From Paraburkholderia sediminicola (GTDB taxonomy: Bacteria; Pseudomonadota; Gammaproteobacteria; Burkholderiales; Burkholderiaceae): a stretch of 64,000 nucleotides of DNA. Location of the stretch: the NCBI RefSeq assembly GCF_902859805.1, contig NZ_CADIKC010000014.1, forward strand, positions 1 to 64,000, in the 5' to 3' direction. The notes under the pieces were generated by a model. It was not told where the DNA came from. It saw nothing but the letters and a program-made list of their open reading frames with translations, and did not search any database. A program made the position numbers and the translations under genes. Below, piece after piece: positions 9,319 to 18,509 of the stretch (position 1 is the stretch's first letter; each line of letters begins with the position of its first letter).

Positions 9319-9899
9319 TTGGGGACTCCTGTATGAGTACAGCTTTTAGTCAGTGTGTGACGCACAAGATTAGGTTGTCGCAAATCTGGTCCACGCGTCG
9401 GAGTGAACCCATACCGAGAGCGCCTTTTTTCGCTTCTGGCTGACGTCGGCATCACCCATATAACGAATATGAGTTCAGATTCAATTTTAGAGCATTCCGA
9501 GAAGCGTCGCCACCCAAGGTTCCTCGGGGTTTTCACGGACGGTGCCCCCAACGCATGCACGTCGGGTGGCCATCGACGAGCAGTCGGTCAAAGAGCTCGC
9601 CCCGCCCGCGCATGACGGTCTCACGTCGATTGTCGAAGACTAGCGAGTCGTTCTTCACAAGTATCCACCCTGGAGGGTGTAGCCGTAGAACTGGCTCTAC
9701 TGCTCGACGATGGTTTTTATAGCAGTTTGAGCCTAGCATTGGGGCAGAAATTTATCATCGTGCAGCGCACCGACGCGGTTTCTCTCAGCGAACCCTAGGC
9801 GTACGTACTACCCCTAGGCAAATACGTGCGAATTCCTTATAAAGTCGGTGGTGGATGCCGCATCAGCGGGCCGGTATGTGACTAGGGAGTTCCGAGGCA
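9319..9899. promoter_or_regulatory. Divergent control region with AraC-type tandem direct repeat
   Basis: A 581-bp gene-free stretch between the P450 operon (leftward) and the AraC gene (rightward). At 9793-9806 and 9812-9827 there is a direct repeat: CCCTAGGC followed after a few bases by TACGT. The two CCCTAGGC boxes are 19 bp apart and the two TACGT boxes 21 bp apart. Tandem half-sites about two helical turns apart are typical of AraC-family operators. They lie about 75-105 bp before the AraC start, so they could serve autoregulation as well as activation of the operon. I see no convincing -24/-12 promoter for the fadL operon. Confidence 0.5.
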
Positions 9900-10835
9900 A
9901 TGCAAGAAACCACCGCAACAACTACATCTATCGCAAACGTCGATCGCAGCGAGTTATGGCGCGAAGTAGTGTGCAGCATGATTCACGACGTCGAAGTCGC
10001 TCAGATGGGACAAGAGGCCTTCGCAGCACAGATTCATGCGCGGCGACACAGCGGCATCGCCTGTGCCTCGTTCTGGAGCAGACCCCATGAATTGCGATGT
10101 GGCAGGGAGTATCCGGGCGACACCTCAGAAGGTGGATACCTGGTTAGCTGGCAACTCGCGGGGAATGCCCATGTCACTCAAGGGTATATGGAGTTCGAAC
10201 AGCTTCCCGGAACGCTTGCCATCATTGATGGGCGACGCCCGATGCGTGTCGTCTTCCCCCATGAGGTGCGTCGAATCATCGCAAAGCTCCCGGCCCGCAC
10301 GCTGGAAGACCGTATTCCTTCGCTGCTCGGCGGACATTGCATGGCGTTCACGCCGAGCGGCCCGTTCGCCAAGATTCTCAAGGAATATTTCGACGAATTA
10401 TCACGCGGCCCTACGCCTCTGCTGTCATCCGAGATGGAGCTGCTCGTTGCGAACATCGCGAACTTACTCAAGATCACCGCTGGTCAAGAAAGCATCGCCG
10501 CATGTGAGTCCAAGGAGTTTCGACGACAGGCCATGTTGCGCTTTATCCGCCAAAACGCCTGCGACCCTCATCTGTCCGTGGAGAGTGTGGCAAGCCACCT
10601 TAACGTCTCGCGTCGTCTGGTGCAGCAGACGTTACGCGAGATCGAGACAAGCTTCACCAGCTTCATCACGGAAGAGCGGCTACAGTCGGCGGCGAGCAAG
10701 CTTGAGCACGCCCCCGACTTGCCCGTATCGCGCGTGGCGTATGCCTGCGGCTTCAACGACGTGTCTCATTTCAATCATCTCTTCAAGAGGCGCTTTGGCG
10801 TGCCCCCGTCTGACTACCGCCGCTCTCGGCGTTGA
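9900..10835 (+). CDS. AraC-family transcriptional regulator
   Basis: A 311-residue regulator with an N-terminal AraC-binding-like domain of the kind that senses aromatic or aliphatic compounds. The C-terminal pair of helix-turn-helix motifs spans about residues 210-308 and ends in the AraC signature (SRVAYACGFNDVSHFNHLFKRRFGVPPSDYRR). GGGAGT precedes the ATG. It is transcribed away from the P450 operon across a shared control region, and is the obvious candidate activator of that operon. Confidence 0.9.
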   Translation: MQETTATTTSIANVDRSELWREVVCSMIHDVEVAQMGQEAFAAQIHARRHSGIACASFWSRPHELRCGREYPGDTSEGGYLVSWQLAGNAHVTQGYMEFEQLPGTLAIIDGRRPMRVVFPHEVRRIIAKLPARTLEDRIPSLLGGHCMAFTPSGPFAKILKEYFDELSRGPTPLLSSEMELLVANIANLLKITAGQESIAACESKEFRRQAMLRFIRQNACDPHLSVESVASHLNVSRRLVQQTLREIETSFTSFITEERLQSAASKLEHAPDLPVSRVAYACGFNDVSHFNHLFKRRFGVPPSDYRRSRR

Positions 10836-10840
10836 GCAGT

Positions 10841-11671
10841 CTACGGGCAGTTTAGCTTCCGCAGTGCTGTGAGAAACAGCCCATCGGGAGCGCGCAGTTG
10901 CGACAGAACACTGAAATGGTCCTCCGCGTCAACCGGCCAATAGCAGCTTACGTTACCGGAATCGCTCCATGCCCCCGACATCTCCCGACTTTGGCGCAAG
11001 AATTCCGGCGTCTCCGTACCGCCTACCAGAAAAACGGCCGGCGGCATATGCTGTTTCACGCGGCTGGCAGGTGAACACATCTGGGCCAACGAATCGTCAA
11101 GCCGCAATTTGTCGTTCAGCGATGTCTGCACGAGTGGCGCGAGGTCATAGATACCGCTGATCGCCACAATGCCGGCGATACGCTTGCCCTTCGGCGTATC
11201 CGTATCCTGCGAAAGTGCCAGTTCGATACTCAAGTGGCCGCCAGCGGAGTGACCGGAGACGATAAGCGGCACGTCATGCTGCGCCCTTGGCAATGCTTCC
11301 GATACCGCAGCGACTACATCACGGACACAGGTGGTCAGCTGCGGCAGAGTTACGTCAGGACAAAGAGGATAATTCACCATCGCTACGTTATAGCCCGCAT
11401 CGTTCAGTGCCGGAGCAAGGAAGCGAAACTGCGCCTTATCACGCGACTGCCAGTAGCCCGCGTGGAAGTAGATAACAGTCCCGATGGGCTCATCACGCGC
11501 CAAGCATAAGTCGAAGGTCTGGCGAGTGTGCGCGCCATAGGGAAGGTCGAGACGCCACGTCCGCCCCCATAGCGCGCGCAAATTTTCGTCCTCGAACTGC
11601 GCAAACAGCGCTGCGAAACCAGGTCTGGCCTGGCCTGTAACATACTGGAATTCTGCAGTCGAATCGTCCAT
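10841..11671 (-). CDS. Alpha/beta hydrolase, arylformamidase-like
   Basis: A 276-residue serine hydrolase. It has an oxyanion-type FHAGYW segment (residues 69-74; most relatives have HGGG) and the nucleophile elbow GHSAGG with S142. A candidate acid and the histidine AEDHF lie near the C-terminus. The ATG at 11671, 8 nt after the SDR stop and preceded by GAGGCGG, is preferred over an upstream TTG. It is the last gene of the LysR/GlcF/flavoprotein module and paralogous to the hydrolase at 17620-18486. An amide, formamide or ester substrate is likely; the exact one is unknown. Confidence 0.82.
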   Translation of the reverse strand: MDDSTAEFQYVTGQARPGFAALFAQFEDENLRALWGRTWRLDLPYGAHTRQTFDLCLARDEPIGTVIYFHAGYWQSRDKAQFRFLAPALNDAGYNVAMVNYPLCPDVTLPQLTTCVRDVVAAVSEALPRAQHDVPLIVSGHSAGGHLSIELALSQDTDTPKGKRIAGIVAISGIYDLAPLVQTSLNDKLRLDDSLAQMCSPASRVKQHMPPAVFLVGGTETPEFLRQSREMSGAWSDSGNVSCYWPVDAEDHFSVLSQLRAPDGLFLTALRKLNCP

Positions 11672-11679
11672 AGCCCGCC

Positions 11680-12468
11680 TCAAGGAGTAAGTCTGCCGCC
11701 ATTGAGATGCAGCACCTGTCCGGTCATGTACGCAGCCCCCCTTCCAGCCAAAAATAGAATTGGCCCCGCAACATCCGACGGCGCGGCGACTCGGCCGAGC
11801 GGAACAGCCGACACGTATTTGTCGCTCATTGCGTCGAACCAGGTTCGGTCGTTACCGAGCTCTTCACGCCCAGTGCCGCCACCGAGGAACTCCGTCTCCA
11901 CGGCACCGGGAGCCACCGCATTCACGCGTATCTTCGGCGCCAGCTCCATTGCCAGCGCCTTCGTCAGGCTTACTAGCGCACCCTTGGATGTAGCGTAGGC
12001 ACCCATGCCTGGCATCACCTGGTAGCCCAGGCTTGACGCCACCGTCGTAATCGATGGCCACTCGCTTTCGCGCAACAGCGGCAGCAACGCATTAGTCAAT
12101 AGATACGCGGATGTAAGGTTAACCTGCATCAAGTCATTCCATGCCGACAGAGAAACTTCGGACAGTGGACGCCGTGGCAGAATAGGGTAGCCACACAGGA
12201 ATACAAAAGCATCCACGTGCTTCCACTGGTCGGCCACCTTCGATATGGCTGCGCCGATGGACGCCTCGTCGCGAGCATCGAAGCTAATATAGCGGGCGCC
12301 CTCAATGCAATGTGCCGGAACGATGCTGCCTGGGAGATCCAGCACCGTCACATCCACGCCATATGCGACGGCCTGTGCCACGAGTTCCCGGCCAATGCCG
12401 CCGCAGCCCCCGGCCACGATCATATGGGAGCCACGCGCAGGTCCCAGCCAATTCAGTTGTTGCTCCAT
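11680..12468 (-). CDS. Short-chain dehydrogenase/reductase
   Basis: A 262-residue SDR with the cofactor motif GGCGGIGRE near residues 20-28, the catalytic serine region TTVASSLGYQ, and the YATSKG active-site Tyr-Lys pair. The ATG at 12468 has AAAGGA upstream; an earlier in-frame start would add 33 unlikely residues overlapping the previous gene. It lies 20 nt after the flavoprotein gene and 8 nt before the hydrolase, so it is clearly in the same operon. It probably interconverts an alcohol and a ketone in that pathway. Confidence 0.9.
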   Translation of the reverse strand: MEQQLNWLGPARGSHMIVAGGCGGIGRELVAQAVAYGVDVTVLDLPGSIVPAHCIEGARYISFDARDEASIGAAISKVADQWKHVDAFVFLCGYPILPRRPLSEVSLSAWNDLMQVNLTSAYLLTNALLPLLRESEWPSITTVASSLGYQVMPGMGAYATSKGALVSLTKALAMELAPKIRVNAVAPGAVETEFLGGGTGREELGNDRTWFDAMSDKYVSAVPLGRVAAPSDVAGPILFLAGRGAAYMTGQVLHLNGGRLTP

Positions 12469-12488
12469 CTTTCTGTTCCTTTTTCCTC

Positions 12489-14015
12489 TTAGTTCGAAAA
12501 ACGAATGCCGTACTTTCCCGGGCTGATTACGCCGTTGGGGTCCAGCGCCTTTTTGATCGCTTCGCATGCGGCGCGAAACTCCGGGATCATCTGTTCCATA
12601 TGGAGCTCGTAGTAATCGGCCGGTGCACGCCCCACTCCCACACCGCGCCGGGCAAATTCAACCGTCAATTCACGGTAGCAGGCATCGGCGCGGGCGTTCT
12701 CCTCTGGATCATCCTTGTTCCAGACCAGGACGTGGAGGCCACGCGCAAAGCGCGCCGAAGCCACATGCATGACGATGTAGTCCATGCCGTGCTTCGCGAA
12801 AATGGCGCGTCCTATGCGGTCGAGTTCCAGGGCCTGTCGCCCCACCATCGGCGTACCCGGCAGGAACCAGGAGTTCCCGCTACCAGGGCGCCATTGCAAC
12901 ATTCCCAATTCCGCTGCGCTCGGCTTGCCGTCCATCGAGTCGATAGCGATGCGCAGGGGTGCGATGTCGAGTGCTTCCTCATGGCTGATGAAGTGCGCCT
13001 TGCCGCTCCGTTCAAAATGTGCCCGAACGCGTTGGATCATCGGTTCGATGGCGGCATCGGATGCTCCATAGAACATTCCCGACACTTGCCACGCCCCGAG
13101 CGTATGCTTGCGTTGTAGCGCTAAACGGCCCTCATTTGAGAAACATTCCTTGCTGCCCGCGAGGTATTCGCCGTTGCGCTCCTCGGGCGCGATTGCGTAA
13201 AGATCGTTGGCGATTCGGAACAGCGATGGCACGAAGTTGGACAGCTTGAGCGGACGGCACAGGTCGATGATTTGCTCAATGTCGTCGTCATCGGGAAAGA
13301 CGAAGTGGAACGACTTTGACACCGGCGGCCTCGGCATAAGCCAGATTCCAACGCGCGTAACGATGCCATAGTTCGATTGCGCGAACAGTCCGTCTAGCGC
13401 CGGCCCAGACGAAAATTTGGAGACGTGCCAGTTGATCGGCTTGTCGGTATTCAGGCTGCCGTCCCCAGTGCGGATGACATCGCCGTTCCCCAGCACGATT
13501 TCCATGCCGCATAGCATGCCGAAATGGTCGAAATACGGCCCATATCCCGCACCGCGGTCCATCGCGTTTCCGAGCACACCTCCGTGCGGCGGTCCGGAGG
13601 TGGCAGATACCATTAGCTTGTTACCGCGCCTGGCGAGCTCGTCGTGGAACATCTGGAAGCTTACCCCCGGCTCCACCTCGGCGTAACAGGTCTCTTCGTT
13701 GATCTCCAAGATGCGGTTCATGCGGTAGCCCAGGTCTACCACCACCTGCCCGGCGCTAGTCGGTGCGCGAGAACCAAGGCCGATGTTATTGCCGGTGCTG
13801 ATAGGATACAGTTCGACGCGATACCGATTCGCCGCTAGTACTATTTGGCGCACTTGTTCCGTCGATTCCGGGAACAGCACAGCTGACGGAATCCGTGAAG
13901 CGGCGGGAAGAGTGTGCTCACCATAGCGAGCCAACGTCTCGTCGCGTACGTCTACCCATTGCTGACCGATAGCGTCACCGACATTCTTAAGGAATGCCTG
14001 CAATTCTTGATTCAC
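12489..14015 (-). CDS. VAO/PCMH-type FAD-linked oxidoreductase
   Basis: A 508-residue flavoprotein. The N-terminal FAD-binding fold includes PISTGNNIGLGSRAP and the conserved GGVLGNAMDRGAGYGPYFDH stretch. The C-terminal cap ends in LDPNGVISPGKYGI, the ending typical of vanillyl-alcohol oxidase, 4-cresol methylhydroxylase and relatives. It starts at a GTG preceded by TGGAGAGAG. It is 21 nt downstream of a GlcF-like iron-sulfur gene. Family members oxidise para-substituted phenols or alpha-hydroxy acids. Pairing with an Fe-S electron acceptor rather than a cytochrome suggests a membrane- or quinone-linked dehydrogenase. Confidence 0.88.
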   Translation of the reverse strand: MNQELQAFLKNVGDAIGQQWVDVRDETLARYGEHTLPAASRIPSAVLFPESTEQVRQIVLAANRYRVELYPISTGNNIGLGSRAPTSAGQVVVDLGYRMNRILEINEETCYAEVEPGVSFQMFHDELARRGNKLMVSATSGPPHGGVLGNAMDRGAGYGPYFDHFGMLCGMEIVLGNGDVIRTGDGSLNTDKPINWHVSKFSSGPALDGLFAQSNYGIVTRVGIWLMPRPPVSKSFHFVFPDDDDIEQIIDLCRPLKLSNFVPSLFRIANDLYAIAPEERNGEYLAGSKECFSNEGRLALQRKHTLGAWQVSGMFYGASDAAIEPMIQRVRAHFERSGKAHFISHEEALDIAPLRIAIDSMDGKPSAAELGMLQWRPGSGNSWFLPGTPMVGRQALELDRIGRAIFAKHGMDYIVMHVASARFARGLHVLVWNKDDPEENARADACYRELTVEFARRGVGVGRAPADYYELHMEQMIPEFRAACEAIKKALDPNGVISPGKYGIRFSN

Positions 14016-14036
14016 GTCTCTCTCCAGTATCGATTA

Positions 14037-15446
14037 TTACCAGACACCCACGTCACCTTCACGGGATGCGTTGTTGTTTACGAATCGGATCACCTGCGCA
14101 CCGGCAGTCTCTTCCGGCGAAGCATCAATGGCTTGCTCTGCAGGAAGCGCCTCTAGCTCGTGGCCATTCAAGGCCTGGGGCAATGCTCCCCCGTATGCCC
14201 AGTCGAGCAGTTCGACCGTATGGACGATCGGCACTCGGGCGTATAAACCGATTTGCGTAATGCAGCCGATGTTTCCCGCTGCCACGATTTGCGGCAACGT
14301 GCTAGCGATATTTTCAGCCTTTCGCTCCCCAAGCTGGCGGGCCAATTCGGGTTGCAGCATGTTGTACGTGCCTGCCGACCCACAACAAAAATGCGACTCC
14401 GGCACGTCTACCACTTCGAATCCGGCTTTGCGCAACAGCTTGCGCGGCTGCGCCGTGACCTTTTGCGCATTGCGTAGCGAACACGCGTCGTGATACGCCA
14501 CTCGATACCGTCGGGCTTGCTCGGGGGGCGGCAGTTCCATACGGACGAGCCATTCAGAAAAATCCATTGCCAGTGCTGCTACGCGCGCCGCTCCAGAAGC
14601 GACCTCCGTGTCTTCGCTCAGGAGGTGCGCATAGTCCTTCACCGTAGTTCCGCAGCCCGAGGCATTGATCAGGATCGCGTCGAGGCCCTCGCCATCTATC
14701 TCGTGCAACCACGATGCCACGTTAGCACGCGCAAACCCTCGGGCCGCATCGGTATCGCCCATGTGCAGATTCAGGGACCCGCAACAGCCAGCGGATCGCG
14801 GCACCACCACTTCACACCCAAAGCGCGTCAATAAGGCAATCGTTGCGACGTTAATGTGGGGCGACATGACCGGCTGCACGCACCCGGCCAACAGCGCGAC
14901 ACGCCATTTGCGTGGCCCCTGAGACGGGAAAACTGTCTGTTGTGTGGATGGTCCAGCCGCCGCACCCGGCGGGACCAGTCGAAGCATGTGTCGCATCTTC
15001 GCCGGGGCAAATCGCTCGAAAGGAGCCATCAGACGCCCCATGCCGAGCGCAAGGCGGAACATAGCTGGACGAGGCAACACGTAGCCCAAAGTTCGCCGCA
15101 GCAAGCGCTCAGCGAGCGGCCGTTTATACGTTGCCGCGATGTGCGCCCTCGCGGTATCGACGAGGTGCATGTAATCGACCTTCACGGCACATGTAGTCAT
15201 GCAAGACATGCACGACAGACAACGGTCGATGTGCTCCACAGCTTTATCTGTCGGTGGCGCATCGGACTCCAACATCTCCTTGATCAGATCGATACGCCCG
15301 CGCGGACCGTCATTTTCGTCATGTAAAAGGACATATGTCGGACAGCCTGACGTGCAGAAGCCGAAGTGCTGACAGCTCCGCAGGATCTGATCCGCCTCCG
15401 CCAAATGCGGCTGGGCAAGTTGGGCCTCTGTGAAATCAGTTTTCAT
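14037..15446 (-). CDS. GlcF-like (Fe-S) oxidoreductase subunit
   Basis: A 469-residue iron-sulfur protein of the glycolate-oxidase GlcF / LutA-type family. The N-terminal region holds two cysteine clusters (CQHFGFCTSGCPTY and CLSCMSCMTTC) that bind two 4Fe-4S centres. The C-terminal half holds two CCG-domain signatures (SAGCCGSL and FCCGSAG). It would accept electrons from the adjacent flavoprotein and pass them to the respiratory chain. It is the first gene of the operon after the LysR gene 15604-16521, on the same strand. Confidence 0.9.
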   Translation of the reverse strand: MKTDFTEAQLAQPHLAEADQILRSCQHFGFCTSGCPTYVLLHDENDGPRGRIDLIKEMLESDAPPTDKAVEHIDRCLSCMSCMTTCAVKVDYMHLVDTARAHIAATYKRPLAERLLRRTLGYVLPRPAMFRLALGMGRLMAPFERFAPAKMRHMLRLVPPGAAAGPSTQQTVFPSQGPRKWRVALLAGCVQPVMSPHINVATIALLTRFGCEVVVPRSAGCCGSLNLHMGDTDAARGFARANVASWLHEIDGEGLDAILINASGCGTTVKDYAHLLSEDTEVASGAARVAALAMDFSEWLVRMELPPPEQARRYRVAYHDACSLRNAQKVTAQPRKLLRKAGFEVVDVPESHFCCGSAGTYNMLQPELARQLGERKAENIASTLPQIVAAGNIGCITQIGLYARVPIVHTVELLDWAYGGALPQALNGHELEALPAEQAIDASPEETAGAQVIRFVNNNASREGDVGVW

Positions 15447-15603
15447 GTCTCTTACCTTGCATCCATTTCTATTGCATGCATTTTGGACCGGCGAGTGCCA
15501 TCCGTCTTGGGCACCTGCGCATGCGTCTTGGGCTCAGTGTCATCGCACAGAAAAGCGCCATCCGCGCCCTGAAGAGACCGGCTTATGCAGCGGCTCTATC
15601 GGA

Positions 15604-16521
15604 TCAATGGCGGCTAGCTAGCCGCGCGAATAATTTTCCCGCTGGGCTTGCCAACGAAGTTGACGCCGGCATTGCCACCAAAATCTGCCGGCGTGCCCAG
15701 TGCTCCCCGATAGGGACCCTTTGCAACCCGCGGAATGGCCCAAGTACTTCCCACGCCCGACTCGGGAAAATGGCAACGCCCAAGCCAGCCTGTGCCATCC
15801 GCACCATTGCATCCAAACTAGACACTTCGACTGAAGAGCGAAGGCGCAATCCGCGCCGACGGGCTTGGTCCGCAGTTAAACGCTGCGTTTCTGTACCTCG
15901 GGGCGTGGAAATGATTTCGAAGTCGGCAATGTCAGCAAGCCCCGCCGACTTACGCTTGGCGAGCGTATGGCTTTCGGGTACGAGTAACGCAAGGGAATCC
16001 TCCTCATACACCTTCGCCGTCAGTCCGTCCGGAACTTCCGGGGACGCGAATACGCCAACATCAATTTCGTTCTTAAGCAATGCAGCAATCACATCCCTGC
16101 TCGCTCGGCTACGCAATTCCAACGTCACCAGCGGGAACTCACGCCGAAAGGCAGCAAGGTCGTCAGAGAGGTGATCGATGAGTGCGAACACGGATCCCCC
16201 AAAGCGCACGGTTCCACGGGTCCCCCCAGCGAATGCCGAGAGTTCCTCGGCCAATGCATCAATTTCGCCAAGGATTCTTCTGCCGCGCGCCAAGACGCTT
16301 TTCCCAGCCGAAGTGAAGTCCACCCCTTGAGGCGTACGACGCAGGAGTTGTGTGCCAATCGTCGCCTCCAATTCAGCGATTCGTCGGCTGACCGCGGACG
16401 GCACCAGCCTTACCTGTGCCGCGGCGCGCGTCAGGCTTCCTTGCTCCTCAACCGCCAAGAGAATCTGCAGGGTCTGCGCATTGATATGGGAGCGGATGGT
16501 CTTAAGAGCAGGCCCTGACAT
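15604..16521 (-). CDS. LysR-family regulator (copy 1)
   Basis: A 305-residue LysR-type regulator. The N-terminal winged helix (INAQTLQILLAVEEQGSLTRAA) is followed by a typical periplasmic-binding-like effector domain. The ATG at 16521 follows AAGGAAG; an upstream in-frame start is rejected. It is a close paralogue of the LysR at 19743-20657: most of the DNA-binding domain and long stretches of the effector domain are identical. It lies immediately upstream of the GlcF operon and probably controls it. Confidence 0.92.
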   Translation of the reverse strand: MSGPALKTIRSHINAQTLQILLAVEEQGSLTRAAAQVRLVPSAVSRRIAELEATIGTQLLRRTPQGVDFTSAGKSVLARGRRILGEIDALAEELSAFAGGTRGTVRFGGSVFALIDHLSDDLAAFRREFPLVTLELRSRASRDVIAALLKNEIDVGVFASPEVPDGLTAKVYEEDSLALLVPESHTLAKRKSAGLADIADFEIISTPRGTETQRLTADQARRRGLRLRSSVEVSSLDAMVRMAQAGLGVAIFPSRAWEVLGPFRGLQRVPIGEHWARRQILVAMPASTSLASPAGKLFARLASRH

Positions 16522-16814
16522 ACGTCTTCCTTTGCCACGGTGGATCCGCGATTTGCGCGTGACACAAGGCCGCCGGCCTCTAAGATCACGCATGGATTCG
16601 ATGCCCATCTCATTATGGAGCCGTAGCATCTGGCAAGAATTCCCCCAACTGATGGGTGCAAGCTGCCGAGCTCTCGCAACTTCGCCGCCATTGGTTGGTC
16701 AAAAAGAAAAGTGTACGTGCACCCTTCTCCATGACCTCAGGCTCGCGGGTGCAGGAGGTGCATGCTTGCCCCCGCCGTCAGCCGCGCAATGGCAAAATGG
16801 ACATGTCCGAGCTG

Positions 16815-17588
16815 CTATTGCGGTGTGCTCACGGCTTCGTATGGAATTGCACCTGCCGCGACAACACCGACTCCTTCAATTCCATGTTTAGCCAACGATT
16901 CTGCAATGAATCCGCTATTGACCAGGTCGCTCAGGATGCCCTCAATAAGTTCACGGGCTTCACACGAGCAGTCGCGAGGAAGCGCCACCGCCTGATTGAT
17001 AGCCATAAAACTTCCGGGCAGCATGTGCAAGCCGCCCTCACGCTTCATGTCTTGAGACAGCGCCTGCTTAACTCCCGCTAAGATCTTGCGGCCAGGTCGG
17101 TCTTGCAACAGCGCGGAGAAGGCCTCTTCTCCTGTGGGGAACCGGCGCACACTTGCATGTTGGAGCGCGCGACTAAGATAGAGATCGTATGCACTAGTCT
17201 CAATGACAAGGACCTCGACCCCCTCTCGATCTACGTCGGTGATACGATGGAATTCCGAATCCTCCAGCGCCAGGTAGCCCGCTTCGATTTGTACATAAGG
17301 AGCAGTAAATTGGACTTTTTCTGCTCTCTTGGAATCCACAGCCAGGAAAGCGACATCTGCTTGCTGCTCCACCAACGCCTGAAAGGCGTCGCCAGGGTTG
17401 CCCCATTCACGAAATTCGGCCGAGACGCCAAGCCGGCGTGCGAACTCTCTCGACAAGTCGATCGTAACACCGGCCAGCTTCGCCGAATCAGTGTAGCTGA
17501 ATGCCAGGACGGTGCTGGCCAAGTTGATCGAAGCACGCAAACGCCCAGTAGGCGCGATCTCTTCTACCAACGCGGGATTGATATTCAT
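16815..17588 (-). CDS. Family 3 solute-binding-like protein without signal peptide
   Basis: A 257-residue protein of the amino-acid-type periplasmic binding fold (SBP_bac_3). LRASINLASTVLAFSYTD matches the start of the first lobe and VTIDLSREFARRLG the usual ligand-pocket helix. The second lobe includes FTAPYVQIEAGYLAL. No hydrophobic leader precedes this and the start has GGAAA upstream, so the protein appears cytoplasmic. No ABC transporter genes are adjacent. It may be an intracellular binding protein or an enzyme derived from this fold. Last gene of the NicX-like operon, 31 nt after the hydrolase. Confidence 0.75.
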   Translation of the reverse strand: MNINPALVEEIAPTGRLRASINLASTVLAFSYTDSAKLAGVTIDLSREFARRLGVSAEFREWGNPGDAFQALVEQQADVAFLAVDSKRAEKVQFTAPYVQIEAGYLALEDSEFHRITDVDREGVEVLVIETSAYDLYLSRALQHASVRRFPTGEEAFSALLQDRPGRKILAGVKQALSQDMKREGGLHMLPGSFMAINQAVALPRDCSCEARELIEGILSDLVNSGFIAESLAKHGIEGVGVVAAGAIPYEAVSTPQ

Positions 17589-17619
17589 CGATTTCCAGAA
17601 TTAGTTAACACAGCAAATG

Positions 17620-18486
17620 CTATTTTGGCCATACGAAAGAATGCAGTTTCTTTCCGAGCGGATCTTCGAAGTCCAAAAGGGAATCGAGAATATCGTAGTG
17701 GTTACGATCTTCGACGATCATATGCTCGACATCGTAGCTCCGCGATCGCAACGCAGCCGCAAAGTCCACGGTTTGCCTGACGTACTCGGCCGTCTCCTGG
17801 CTGCCAACGGCGAGCAGGTAGGGGATCCGACGGCTCGGAGTATTGTAGAAGCAGGAATTCCTTAGAGATTCTTCTTCACTTAGGCGAATGAACTCGTTGA
17901 CGTACGACAGCCTTCTCGGCTCCTGATCGTACATTCCGCTAATCGCGATGGCCGCCTTGATGACATCGTGCGGAGTTCTATGAAAAAAACTCCAGTCGGT
18001 CTCGAGCATACGTGCGACGGTGTGCGCTCCGGAAGAATGTCCTGAGATCGTGATAGCGTTCGGGTTGCCTCCCATTATGCGTGCGTTGGCGTACACCCAG
18101 GCGATACTTGACCTTGTCTGCTGAATGATGTCATCGAGCCGAACCGACGGACATAGTCCATAGTTTGGAATGACAACAATGGCGCCGGCCTCCACTAATG
18201 GCTCGGCAACATAACTGAAATTCCATTTGTCTTGCGAACGGTATCCGCCCCCGTGAAAGAAGATATGGATAGGACAATTAGAACGGCTATTCGGGAAGAA
18301 GATGTCGAGGGTCTCGGCACTGGAAGTGCCGTAGGGAACGTCAAAGGACGCACCAACCTTTTCCCTTGTAGCTTTACTACGACTCAGGTACTGCACGAAG
18401 TATGACTGCACGCCCTCCACTGACGCTGCGACGTCATACTCTTTATTGAGCTCCTCGCGCGTGAAATTTTTGTACACTTTGGTCAT
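17620..18486 (-). CDS. Alpha/beta hydrolase, formamidase-like
   Basis: A 288-residue serine hydrolase with the oxyanion motif HGGGY (from H78) and the nucleophile elbow GHSSGAH with S151. A C-terminal histidine lies in DRNHYDIL. The overall layout matches bacterial arylformamidase / kynurenine-formamidase-type hydrolases. It sits 23 nt downstream of a NicX-like dioxygenase. In the known nicotinate pathway NicX produces N-formylmaleamate, which an alpha/beta hydrolase (NicD) deformylates. By analogy this enzyme may hydrolyse the N-formyl product of its neighbour; that is inference. Confidence 0.85.
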   Translation of the reverse strand: MTKVYKNFTREELNKEYDVAASVEGVQSYFVQYLSRSKATREKVGASFDVPYGTSSAETLDIFFPNSRSNCPIHIFFHGGGYRSQDKWNFSYVAEPLVEAGAIVVIPNYGLCPSVRLDDIIQQTRSSIAWVYANARIMGGNPNAITISGHSSGAHTVARMLETDWSFFHRTPHDVIKAAIAISGMYDQEPRRLSYVNEFIRLSEEESLRNSCFYNTPSRRIPYLLAVGSQETAEYVRQTVDFAAALRSRSYDVEHMIVEDRNHYDILDSLLDFEDPLGKKLHSFVWPK

Positions 18487-18509
18487 GGGATTTCTCTCTT
18501 CCGTTTCCT

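Noticed and set aside
9380..9396. TGGACCAGATTTGC on the minus strand as a sigma-54 promoter for the fadL operon
   Set aside because: The GG-to-GC spacing is one base short of the -24/-12 consensus.
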